64,000 nucleotides of DNA, taken from Papaver somniferum. Lineage: Eukaryota > Streptophyta > Magnoliopsida > Ranunculales > Papaveraceae. A program made the translations under genes and the position numbers. Below the pieces are notes generated by a model that saw nothing but the letters and a program-made list of their open reading frames with translations, had not been told where the DNA came from and did no database searches. Positions 54,372-64,000 of the stretch are shown one piece after another (the stretch's first letter is position 1; the number at the start of each line of letters is the position of its first letter). The stretch lies in NCBI RefSeq assembly GCF_003573695.1, contig NC_039358.1:13144637-13208636 (forward strand), in the 5' to 3' direction.

Positions 54372-56823
54372 TGTTAGAGCATTGCTCGGTTAAACCCACC
54401 AAGTGTTGGTATGTCAAGTTTGGTTGTCATATTTTAGTGAATCAAAACTCATGTTAAGAGTCGCTTGATTATGTACTAGAGTTAAACTTCGTATAGGTTA
54501 GCTTGAAAGTATTAGGATATGAGACATTATAAGTATTGCGAAGTCTTGAAGATGTGAATAAGCAAGGATCTACAACGACCACAATCATCCTTCCACTTGA
54601 GGTTGGTGATATTTAACTTGAACTGTTTCATTCCCTAATGTATCTTTCTAGTCGTGCATATTGAAAACATAACTGCGAAGCATATGTGAACTCTAGATAG
54701 ACATAGTATTAAGGAATACAATACGAGGTTTATAGCTTAACCATTAAAATTCGTAGATAAGACATCGCCATAATCAACTGAATACTATTGTGATTATGTA
54801 TGGGTATAAGGTGAGTATTTCATCCTAGGGAACAATGTTCACATGTGTTCTAAGGAAGTAAGTTCATAAACTTGTTTGTGAACCGAAAAGGAAATTACCA
54901 GGAGTTATTGGTTTTGTTATTCATTGCATATCTTATGAAAAACCAATATGTGTGATAGAGTATAACCGCTCACAACTTGTTGTGTTCTTGGTAGAATTAT
55001 TCACAAAGTCCTGACTTATGTATTGGTATAACTTTTATTAGTAAAACCAATCTTAAGTAATCACCTGTGATATGATCGGATTATGTCTGACCTTGGGGAA
55101 AGGGAACCGATCCTAGTAAGGGGTGCAGTACATCAAGGGGAACCGATCCTTGTATGGGGTGCAACAAGGTTTATAGCAGAAAGGGAAACCGATCTTATGG
55201 ACATGTGCAACACATATAAGTTAGATACCATATATATGTGGGGAACCGATTCTAGTACCTAGTCAACCGAATCTTTGGGAAGCTAGTGTGACTATGCGTA
55301 GTACTCACATGGAGGTAGAACCGAAACTTGTTTTGGTAGAAACGTTAAACCCATGATTGTGATTGAATGTTGGTTTGATCAATCACATAGTTCTTGAAAG
55401 TCATATGAACAAATTCTAAACTTGTTTGGAAGTGTGGCAAATCGTTTTCAAGGTTGTAAGTGTGAAAGAGAACTTACAAAGTAAAGATGTCGACAAACTT
55501 TGAACACGTGCTGTGAATGTTTAGTTCTATAATTGTTCAAATTTACTCTTTTGTTGTTGTTACTGGTGTAGCCGCCTATCGGAGAGGAGAGTAATCTAAT
55601 TAGGTGAAATATCTTACGGCCGCTCAGTTTAAAGTCTTCTTTGGGATTGAGAAGCTCTAGCGCGACCCGTTGGTGGGAAACTAGATAATTGCGGTTTATC
55701 TTTGTTTTCGATTGATTTGATTGACTAACGGTGGTTGAAATCTGATTGCACCTAGTTTGTTTATTCTTGAAAATCTTCTCTTATGATATAAGATTCACTC
55801 AAACTAGTTCAGAGTTTCGACAGAGATCTTTAGACTGTTGTTAGTTCTAAAGACGATCTTGTGATAATCCATTGTTAATAGACTCCGTTTTGTGCGTAAT
55901 TGATCACATGAGATTCAAGTGATTGTGTGCAGGTTTTTATTGAAGATTTAAGAAGATTTGAAGAAAAAGAAGATATTGAAGATCTGACTTGGGTTTTACA
56001 ATCTTTGGTGTGCACAATACTTGTTTCGGTGAAAGAGGATCAATTAATAATCGGTTTATCCTTGTGGTAGATTGGACTGATTAGTTGAGTAGATCGGCAT
56101 CAACACGGTTCTTCGAATTAAAGGTGTTGTTGGATTAATCTTAATCTATTACCTTTGGGTGATTGAACATAAGATAGATCTAGACCTGACGAAGGAGTTT
56201 ATGTTGAGATAAACGGAAGAGCCTTTGTCCGACTCATATCACTTGGTTGAATAGAGTTGATACCAAACAGATTTATTGTTCCTTTACTGTTTGGAATACG
56301 AACTAAATAGATTGATCCAAGTACGTGACTTATTTATAAGTTGGAGGCGTGGGAATACAAACGGAACTAGGTGAACTATAGGGTTAGTTACTTGGTATCA
56401 ACTATACGAAGTTAGTGTAATTTTGTGTATCAGCTCAATCCTGAGAGTATTCAATTTTGGACTAGGTCCCGGGGTTTTTCTGCATTTGCAGTTTTTCTCT
56501 TCAACAAAATCTTGTTGTTTCATTTACTTTTATTTTCCTTATTATAATTGTTTTATTATAATTAAAGTAAATTACACAAAGGTTAATATCTATTTACTTG
56601 ATAAGCAATCCTATTGTGTTTGGTTAAGTCCGAACCTTTGTATCAAGTAAACATACTTCTTTGTTGTATTGTCTTGATCTCGTATCCATAGACGATCACA
56701 CGAAGTGTGAACCGATTAGTTGTATTTTCTCGACTTTGTCCATAGACAATCACTTTCTGAGAAAGGACTTATAGGTAGGAAAAGTTTTAGCTTGAGGTAT
56801 ATTTGGGTACCCTCGCCTTTTTA
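54372..56823 (+). repeat. 3' LTR of copia family B
   Basis: 2452 bp, matching the 5' LTR except for the deletion of about 320 bp including the TATA box and one fewer GGGAACCGATCC motif. It ends CGCCTTTTTA. Confidence 0.88.
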
Positions 56824-56828
56824 AAATA

Positions 56829-57597
56829 AATCATTACCCACTCCAACAGTAGTGTCTATGTCAAGTCAGATGATTACAGTCAGTGTAGGTGGTACTCTAA
56901 TTTTTGGTATTCATGCCCATGTGGGATTAGTTCAAAGAAGATTTTTATGGTCAGAAATGCAGTTAATCAGTGATATGCAGCTTCCTTGGATAATCATTGA
57001 TGATTTTAATGCTCTTACGTCACCTGAAGAGAAAACTGGAGCTAGATCTCCTAATAAAAGATCAATGCTAGACTTTGATGAATTCTTAATTTCTTGTGAG
57101 CTTATGCAAGCACCTAAAACTGGATTAGAATTTTCATGGTCTAACTATCAACATAGCAATAAGAGAAATTTATGTAACTTGGATAAAGCAATGTTCAATC
57201 AAATGTGGCTTCAAAAATATTCTGATTGAGGATATAAAGTGGGCTTGAGAGTAGCTTCTGATCATGCTCCATTACTTGGTGGTTGTACTAATATTCAAAT
57301 GTTCCTTATAAGTTTCAAAAAATGTGGGTTTCTCATCCTCAGTTTATGAAGGTGGTACAGGACAGCTGGTCTGAATATGTAGTGGGTGATCCTGCTTTTG
57401 TTTTTCAAAGTAAACTTAAAAATTTGAAGAAAGTATTACAAGAATGGAACTGGAGTGTGTTTGGCAATGTTCATATTCAACTAAAAGATGCAGAGCTGAA
57501 GGTTCAGGAAGCAATGTTGGAATCTGGTAATAATTCTCATGATATTTCAGCCTTGGATAATTTGGTAGATGTTCAAAATGACTACAATTCTAAGTAA
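56829..57597 (+). pseudogene. LINE ORF2: endonuclease C-terminal part and linker
   Basis: After the copia element the frame resumes with SSQMITVSV, then FGIHAHVGLVQRRFLW and PWIIIDDFNALTSPEEK (where GDFN with catalytic Asp and Asn is usual; here DDFN). LEFSWSNYQ and LDKAMFN follow. TGA occurs at about 57227. The SDHAPL motif (catalytic Asp and His) follows in the next segment at about 57259. The linker to RT continues at 57322-57597. Confidence 0.85.
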
Positions 57598-58760
57598 GTA
57601 AAATTAAATACAATGTTAAAGCAAAAATCTAGAACAAAATGGATTAAAGAATGAGCTGCAAGCACTAATTTCTTCCATACTTCTATCAAGATAAAGCAAG
57701 CTAGGAATTCCATTAGTGAAATTGAAGATTCAACAGGTGAAATCATTAGAGACCAAAAGAAAGTTGCAGATATCTTAGTACATCACTTTGAGAAGAAATT
57801 TGATTACCAAGCAAATGCAAAATCTGATTCTATTCTTGAAGTCATCCCAAATGTAATAACTGAAGCAGACCAAGAAATGTTAGATGTCATTCCTAATGCA
57901 GAAGAAATTAAAGAAACACTTTTTAACATGGATCCCGACATCTCTCCAGGACCTGGTGGTTTTTCTGGGTACTTCTACAAAGCTTGCTTGCACATAATTC
58001 ATCAAGAAGTAATTCAAGCAGTACAATTTTGCTGGCAGAGAATATTTATCCCAAAAGGTCTAAACTCTAACTTTCTTGTTCTCATTCCTAAAACAGAGGG
58101 TGCTAAAAATCCTAATCAATATAAACCAATTGGTATAAGTAATGTCAAAATTTTCACTAAGATCATTACTACTAGAATGGGCTCATTAATGTCAAAGATC
58201 ATATCCCCACAACAAGTATCATACATCAAAGGTAGATGCATTCAAGAACAAATAGTGCTAGCTTCTGAGCTTGTTAATGAAATGAAGAAGAAAAGGAGAT
58301 GTGGAAATGTAGGACTCAAACTTGATATTTCTCAAGCCTATGACTCAATAAGATGGGATTTATTATTTCAAGTATTATATAAATATGGTTTCTCTACAGC
58401 TTGGTATGACTGGATCCATACTTTACTTAAATTTGCTAAAATCTCAGTGATGATCAATGGAGGACCAAATGGTTTTTTCTCGGTCAGTAGGGGGTTAAAA
58501 CAAGGAGATCCATTATCTTTTATATTGTTTGTGATTATGGAAGATGCTCTAAGTAGAAATTTAACTCATCTGGTTTAGAATGGATCACTAACTCCAATGA
58601 TTTTCAGAAAAGGTATACATCCCACTCACATATTCTTTGTTGATGATGTTTTCATTTTTTTTTGTAATGGATCCAAGAAGAGTATTGATAATCTACTGCT
58701 GCTGCTGGATGTTTATCAAAAATGTTATGGTAAAATTATTAACAAAGTAAAAAAGCAAAC
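57598..58760 (+). pseudogene. LINE ORF2: reverse transcriptase domain
   Basis: This is the target-primed reverse transcriptase. Motifs in order: PGPGGFSGYFYK, LVLIPKTEGAKNPNQYKPI, SYIKGRCIQEQIVLASELV, LKLDISQAYDSIRW (first catalytic Asp), SVSRGLKQGDPLSFILFV, and FVDD at 58636-58647 (FADD is usual). Stops occur at about 57652 (TGA) and 58577 (TAG). Both catalytic Asp positions are kept. Confidence 0.92.
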
Positions 58761-59854
58761 TTTTCATTGATTCTGATTCTAGAAAACTATTTTTAAAGAA
58801 TATGATGCAAATGGATCTAAGTGACTTGCCAGACAAATATTTGGGAGTTATTCTTCATTCAGACAGAGTTAAAGTAGCTATTGTATGGCCAATGGTAGAT
58901 ATGATTCAAAAGAAAGCTATTTGGAAAGGAATATTATTATCATTCCAGGAAAGACTAACTCTTATTAAATCTGTTCTTAGTAGCATACCCATATGTAACA
59001 TGGTTGTATACAAATGGCTAGTTTCAGTGATCAAAACTTGTGAGAAGATTATCAGAAATTTTCTGTGGTCAGGAGATGGTGATACTAGGAAATATATTGT
59101 TCTGTCATGGAAAAGGGTTTGTACACCTGTTGAAGAAGGAAGTTTAGGAATTCAAAGGTTGCGAGTGCTTAATAAGGCTTCGTTAATGAAGTTAATGTGG
59201 AAAATCATCAACTCCAATGAAGAACGGGCATTATTTATCAAAGAAAAATATAAAGATAAAAATCAGCAATGGAGCAACAATTGGCAGCTATCAACAATTT
59301 GTCCAGGACTGAGATGGGCTTGGGAAACTCTGAAAGAAGACATAAGATGGTGTGTGGAGGATAGACAAGAAATCTCAATTTGGTTTGACACTTGGATATG
59401 TAATTCTCCTTTCATTGACAAAAGTGGCTTTACTTCTTATGTTAAAGACAATCTGCATTTCAAAGTTGCTAATATTCTTAAGGATGGAAAATGGTCAGTT
59501 CCAGTAGAGATTTAACAAGTTATATATGATTCTCTTCCTGATAATGGTGGAATTAAAGATGAGCTAATTTGAGGCTGTAACTTAAAAGGCAAATTCACTA
59601 CCTCTGCTGCAGTTGCTAGATTAAGATGTAAGGAAGCCATTTTGAAATGGCCAAAATTTATATGGAACTACTTTCTTCATCCTAGCATAACAAACAATGT
59701 ATGGAAAATAATACAGGGAGTTTATGTGGATGATGCTGTAATGGCTGGCAAAGGTTATAACATGGTCTCTAAATGTTGCATTTCTGAAGAAGACCAAGAT
59801 AGTATGGATCATTTGTTGTGGAAGTGTAAATTCAGCTTAGACATTTGGAAATGA
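58761..59854 (+). pseudogene. LINE ORF2: post-RT region with zf-RVT-like segment
   Basis: The frame continues after a shift with LPDKYLGVIL, QERLTLIKSVLSSIPI, FLWSGDGDTRK, VCTPVEEGSLGIQRL and SIWFDTWI, all standard after plant LINE RT. TAA is at about 59513. The zf-RVT-like module (VWKIIQGVYVDDAVMAGKG, CCISEEDQDSMDHLLWKCKF) ends at about 59854. Confidence 0.85.
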
Positions 59855-60590
59855 TTATGTGCAGTCTTTAATTTTGCTTCCCCAACATCTTTTGAAGACA
59901 TATGGAACAATGCAAAGAATAAAAGCCCCCTTGTTAAAGAAATATGGATAACTTCCTGCTGTCCAGTTTTGAAGGAACTCTGATTTCAAAAAAATAGAAG
60001 AATATTTGAAGATGTCAAACCAAATGCCCTGCAATTCAAAAGTAAAATGAAGAAAATGGTTTTTGAAGGTAGTCTTAGAATGAAAGCAAACAAGTGGGGA
60101 CAAACTTATTATATGCATGTAATCTCTTTTATCAACTTGGGTCCAAACAAAATAAAATTTCAAAACATTAAGATTTCTCATTGGATACCTTCTTGCATGG
60201 GTCTTAGTTTATTTTTATGTGATGGTGCATTTGTTGGGAACCCTGATGCATCTGGTTTTTGCATTGCAGTGTGAGAAATTATATTTTTCAGGTAATTGCA
60301 ACACTTTCTGGTGGAATTGGCATAGCAACAAATTATATTGCAGAAGTATATGCCATTGTCTGTGAAGCGGAATTAGCCGTTGAATGGAACCCACATCACA
60401 TAATGTTGAACTCTGATTCCAAAACAGTTATCACTGAATTTCAGCAGAGGGAAATTTCATGGTTCATAAAAATGAGATGGGTGAAAGCAGTAAGCTGCAT
60501 TACTTCAATCCAATTTTTTCATTGTCATCGTGAAATAAATTTTTCAGCTGATGCAGTAGTTAAGAGATGAGCTAAACTGAAGGCTGGAGA
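59855..60590 (+). pseudogene. LINE ORF2: C-terminal RNase H
   Basis: CDGAFVGNPDASGFC at about 60220, IAEVYAIVCEAELA, LNSDSKTVI and REINFSADAVVKR give the four acidic residues of a plant LINE RNase H. A stop/shift splits the domain at about 60271. RNase H at the ORF2 end is a known feature of several plant L1 clades. Confidence 0.82.
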
Positions 60591-60808
60591 AAGACAATTA
60601 TTTCTTGGAAGACCACCTCTATTATCAAGAGTAAAAATGCATGATGTTGACTATTACAGATTTAGTTAGAAGTTAAACATGATCACTTGTAACATGACTA
60701 TATAGTTGGCTTATCTTTCCTTTCCTTTCTTTTTTTTTTTATTTTCTTACCAATTTCCCTGTAATTTGATTTTATTCATTTAATAAAATTCACGTGATTC
60801 AACAAAAA

Positions 60809-62007
60809 AATAATATTCTAGCCATAAATAAAAACATACAGAAAAATGGTTATCTCTTCCACACAGGAAACGGTTGATGTGATCATGAACGTCAAATGAT
60901 TCTGGTAAAATGTTCTTTAGCTAGAAAACACTTCCAGTACAATCAATCGTTGTGGGTATGAACAATGACAATTTCCTGATGCAATGGTCTACAAGTACAT
61001 TAACATAGACCGATTCTGATAAATCCAACAAACTTGGATTTCAAAGAAGTTCAATTTTTGAGTGAATGCATGTTATTAAAATCTGATTTAGAGCATTGAG
61101 GTTCATATAAAAGTACCTAATTGGTGGCGCTTCTGCTCGTAGTGTGTTAAGAGTTTGATCGTCTTCGACGACTGTTTTTTCTTCGATGGTTTATTTCGAA
61201 TCACTTTACAAACTCCTGGATCGCCATAACTAGGACAAATATTCCAGTGGATTTCTTCACTTGTGGATAATCCATTATTATATAAAAGAAGAAGAAAACG
61301 ATTTAAGCATTTTCTGGATCGACGATGTTTTCGTTTAAAAATGGAAAAAGAAAAAGATAGGGAGAAGAAGAATCTTTTGTCGTGGAGATTACGTTGAAAT
61401 GGAATGAAATATAATAAAGAATTAGGTTTTGATATTAAGATTTAATGAAGGGTAAACTGGTAGCACTAAGATTCGATAGAGGGTAACTCGATAGTTTCAT
61501 CTAATTGAATACACCCTTTATCCTTTTCTAGTTGGGAAGAAAATTTGGGGTTTTTGAGTTTAATTATTGATCTGACTTTACCCGGTGTTTCTTAATATCA
61601 TTAGCTTCCCATGCTAAACTAAAGTTTTCGATAAAAACACCCTTATCATTCGACCCTTAAGTCTTACATGGGATATTCAAGGCTAAGATTGACTTAGGTC
61701 TCACCCACCAAATATATCTATCTGTAGTTCACTTTCTTCCGACCCCAGAAAAGGTGATCCATCTTTTCTTCCGTTTTTCCTTATGTAATCATAAACCGCT
61801 GAAACCAGAAAAATGTTGCAGCAAATTTTCTCTTGCGAACGGAATTTTAAGAAATTAATGATTGTTCTTAAGAAGAAACCAAACTTCTCTTTGTTCTTTG
61901 TCAGAAATTGACAAGTTAAGAAGCACGGTTATTAATCTGCAATTGGATTTTTCAACGGAAATAAGTTATGATTGTGTCAGATTTTGAAGTGATCGCAAGC
62001 ACGAAAA
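60809..62007. other. No gene seen between the LINE tail and the CACTA-initial repeats
   Basis: Short frames only. The string TAAGGGTGTTTTTATCGAA (minus strand, about 61627-61645) is a diverged inverse of AAGGGTGATTTTTATCGGAA at 62086-62105, so a decayed inverted-repeat element may lie here. Confidence 0.35.
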
Positions 62008-62224
62008 CACTAGTCCTAATTTGGGTGACCTTATAAGGGTACCATATGGGGTGGTTCAATTACCAGTAAGCATTAAACTAATAAGGGTGATTTTTATCGG
62101 AAGTAAGCATTCCCCATTAAATTAATAAGGGTATTTTTATACCAAAATCTTCTTAGGCATACAAAGCACTAGTCCTAACTTGGATGACCTTATAAGGGGT
62201 ACCCTATGGGGTGGTTCAATTACC
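62008..62224. repeat. 57-bp direct repeat beginning CACTAGTCCTAA
   Basis: Copies at 62008-62064 and 62167-62224 share CACTAGTCCTAA, GACCTTATAAGGG and GGGGTGGTTCAATTACC with a few differences. CACTA is the hallmark of CACTA-superfamily termini, but no matching inverted end is in the window. Confidence 0.65.
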
Positions 62225-62430
62225 TATATGCCCTTAAATCCTTTAAATTACTACTAATCTATCCCTAACCCTAATGCAAAACATATAATCAACTACACCT
62301 AAAATCAGTTTCATTCACCTTCTTCCTCTCCACAGCCGAACTCATTCACCCTTCCCTTTCTTTTTTTTCATCGCAGAAATTTAATCGTTGATTTGTGAAA
62401 ATTTAGTCGACGATTAAACTCATCTATATA

Positions 62431-63589
62431 ATGGGTCGTCGTAAGCCAGTATCTCGTTCAAATCGATCGACTCAACAACCCATTGAAGAAGAAGAAGATT
62501 TAGAGAGTGAAGAACAAACTCAAAATCAACCACAAAATAACCCGGAAGAAGAGATTGAAGAAGAACCAACTCCGGAAATGAGAATAAGAAGGTTAGTTCT
62601 ACAAACCCATCTCGTATTTGATGTTTTAGATTGGTTTGGTCGATTTAATTCGTCAAAATCATGTTTCTGCGGCGGTTACAGGGTATGGTTCGGCGCAAAA
62701 CAAATCTTAGATGTGCGCCGAGCTATTCTTGAAACTGAACCCTGAAAGTGCATATGAACGGCTCAGCGTATATCTGAAATCCGTTTTGAGCCGAACTTAG
62801 TGACACAGAGACTTATATTTAGGATCGGCTTATTCGATGATGTTAGTTTTGTGCCGAATATGTTTTGTGAATTTCAGAAATTTTGCATGTGCGTAAGATC
62901 GGCTTGTATGGTAGTATTAGTTTTGTGCCGAATAAATGTTGTTTGAATTTCAGAATTTTTGCATGTGCTTAGGATCGGCTTGTATGGTTGTATTAGTTTT
63001 GTGCCGAATAAATGTTGTTTGAATCTCAGAATTTTTGCATGTGCTTAGGATCGGCTTGTATGGTTGTATTAGTTTTGCGCCGAATAAATGTTTCAATTCA
63101 TAAGTCTAGATTCGGCTTATTTGATAGTATTAGGGTTGCCCGAATATCTTTGTTAAAATTTCATAAATTTTACAAGTGTATAGGATCGGCTTATTTATAT
63201 GATATCATGTTGCACCGAATACATGTTTGAGTTCATAATCATAGATTCGGCTTATTCGACGGTATCGGTTATGAGCCGAATATATAGAATCGGCTTATAA
63301 TTGTTTTGTAATATGAGCCGATCCACTCTCTGTGTAAGCTAATAAAAATTTCAAGACATGATTCATACTTGCGCCGAATTAGTCTTATAACTTTTATACT
63401 TGTGTCAGGACCAATGCCGCGGGTAGGGAGATGTTGAAAAAAATGAAGGCCAAACTTGGTTGCAAAACACCAATGACCGTGGAAGAACAAAAATACCTCA
63501 TCAACAAGTGGGATGCAATCATCAACAAAGGACAAGGACCCGAGGAACCCGAACAAAGGCATACCACTAAGAAGAGGGGTCGTGGTTAA
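62431..63589 (+). CDS. Two-exon hypothetical gene, acidic N-terminus and basic C-terminus
   Basis: Exon 1 (62431-62591) starts MGRRKPVSRSN and becomes strongly acidic (EEEEDLESEEQ, PEEEIEEEPTPEM). Donor AAG|GTTAGT and acceptor TGTGTCAG|GA define an 817-bp intron (62592-63408). Exon 2 (63409-63589) stays in frame: 161 plus 181 bp gives 113 codons and TAA. Exon 2 encodes a short helical region (EMLKKMKAKLG, VEEQKYLINKWDAII) and the basic end TKKRGRG, a possible nuclear or DNA-binding tail. I do not recognise a family. It could be an accessory gene of a DNA transposon, given the repeats around it, or a host gene. Confidence 0.55.
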
Positions 63590-63830
63590 ATGCCCTTTTA
63601 TGTTTCCAACTTCCTTTTAATCATTTGTCCAGGTTCGGCTTTTTCTATAATTTGAGTTATAAGCCGAGCCTTAAAAATCATTATTGGTGTAATCCAGTAT
63701 ACAGTTCGGCTTAAATCTCACCAATATGGTGAGCCGAATCTGTAAAAATTTTCAAAATTAGATAAAAAATAGTCGTTACTTATATAGGTTCGGCTTATGT
63801 TCTAAAATTTCTATAAGCCGAACCTTTACT
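62690..63830 (+). repeat. Array of TCGGCT/AGCCGA hairpin units in and after the intron
   Basis: About 13 units each have TCGGCT(T/C)A-like sequence, 15-30 bases, then the inverse (G)AGCCGA or GTGCCGA. Examples: TCGGCGCA 62690-62697 with TGCGCCGA 62714-62721; CGGCTCA with TGAGCCG at 62759-62799. Near-identical units of about 75-80 bp cover 62900-63090, and three units lie after exon 2 (about 63632-63830). Exon 2 itself is free of the motif. Confidence 0.82.
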
Positions 63831-63897
63831 TTTTTTCACGAAAATCTAGGAACGACTCTTTTTTTTTGAAAGATATAGCCGTTGTAAAACTATATTC

Positions 63898-63905
63898 TAT
63901 ATATA
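63898..63905 (+). promoter_or_regulatory. TATA box of the last gene
   Basis: TATATATA lies 43 bases upstream of the ATG at 63948. Confidence 0.5.
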
Positions 63906-63947
63906 CCTACATGTTTTTTCATATTCTTAACCACATATGCTCAACAA

Positions 63948-64000
63948 ATGGCACCCCCAACTCCTAAGTTTACTCTAGAAGAAGATTTATCTCTTTGCAC
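63948..64000 (+). CDS. Partial gene at window edge, possible SANT/Myb-like start
   Basis: ATG 63948 opens 17 codons ending FTLEEDLSLC at the window edge. The FTxEEDxxLC pattern resembles the first helix of SANT/Myb-like proteins such as PIF/Harbinger ORF1-type and related plant proteins. With 17 residues this is only a hint. Confidence 0.4.
   Translation, partial: MAPPTPKFTLEEDLSLC

Larger units (their letters stand above)
47869..56823 (+). mobile_element. Non-autonomous copia-type element (family B) inserted in LINE ORF2
   Basis: LTRs 47869-50665 and 54372-56823 start TGTTAGAGC. The primer binding site TGGTATCAGAGC is at 50668-50679 and the polypurine tract AAAGGGGGAGAT at 54360-54371. The flanks GAATA (47864-47868) and AAATA (56824-56828) differ at one base and are the likely target duplication. 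Removing the element rejoins endonuclease sequence (tryptophan-rich FW motif to LPTPTVVS). The 3.7-kb interior has short ORFs but no pol. Confidence 0.9.
45446..60808 (+). mobile_element. Plant L1-type LINE, interrupted by two insertions
   Basis: ORF1 (DUF4283-like plus zinc knuckle) and ORF2 (endonuclease, reverse transcriptase, zf-RVT-like region, RNase H) are in order, ending near AATAAAATTC and a short A run at about 60808. Without the hAT-type element and the copia element it is about 5.45 kb from the ORF1 start, a normal size for plant L1. ORF2 has several stops and frameshifts. Catalytic residues of RT and RNase H are still readable. Confidence 0.9.

Noticed and set aside
56423..56650. 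75-codon frame repeated at 50265-50492
   Set aside because: It is LTR sequence present in both LTRs of the same element, with substitutions and no domain.
60809..60830. LINE target duplication starting TAATATTCTAGCC
   Set aside because: I found no matching string upstream of ORF1, so the 5' end and duplication stay undefined.

Overview
This is plant nuclear DNA, almost certainly from a eudicot with a repeat-rich genome. It holds long-LTR Ty3/gypsy and Ty1/copia-type retrotransposons, a plant L1-type LINE with a C-terminal RNase H, hAT, Mutator-like and Stowaway/mariner-like DNA elements, and short GT-AG introns. I cannot name the species from sequence alone. No complete conserved host gene is visible. 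The only gene-like units outside clear transposons are a decayed plant-mobile-domain pseudogene (43.4-45.1 kb), a two-exon hypothetical gene (62.4-63.6 kb) and the first 17 codons of a gene that runs off the right edge.

Layout. 1-24.9 kb is a stack of nested LTR elements. A copia-type element of family A (its LTR starts left of the window, its body lies at 14.8-17.6 kb) has its left LTR split by a 11.6-kb Tat-lineage Ty3/gypsy element (473-12036, 5-bp duplication GTAAG). Its right LTR (from 17593) is split by a solo LTR of the same family (18072-22738, duplication CAGTC). That solo LTR is split by a solo LTR of another family (18170-20339, duplication TCTAC), which is split by a hAT-type element (18483-19015, duplication GAAGATTT). 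A second, truncated TGATAAGCACG-family LTR (23136-24867) abuts a second Tat-like element (24868-34564) whose 5' LTR is truncated and whose reverse transcriptase and RNase H are deleted.

34.6-45.4 kb is a mosaic: a Stowaway MITE, a mariner-type element, minus-strand fragments of copia family B LTRs, a Mutator- or hAT-type element with long inverted ends, short tandem duplications and the minus-strand plant-mobile-domain pseudogene. 45.4-60.8 kb is one LINE (ORF1, then ORF2 with endonuclease, reverse transcriptase and RNase H), interrupted first by a hAT-type element (46722-47668, duplication GTCCTTAA) and then by a 9-kb copia family B element (47869-56823) that has no pol. 60.8-64 kb carries a pair of CACTA-initial direct repeats, the two-exon hypothetical gene whose intron is filled with TCGGCT/AGCCGA hairpin units, and the partial last gene.

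How the parts relate. The most informative points are: (1) both Tat elements carry, between pol and the 3' LTR, a homologous antisense gene that appears to contain introns, kept in recognisable form even where RT and RNase H are gone; (2) the U3 regions of several unrelated LTR families carry arrays of short dyad-symmetric units, and in both Tat families the two arms of the dyads show compensatory changes; (3) the two copia families are non-autonomous, with LTRs nearly as long as or comparable to their interiors, short coiled-coil-like ORFs and several GGGGGAG tracts before the 3' LTR. Every pol-type reading frame has stops or frameshifts, so all elements look immobile on their own.
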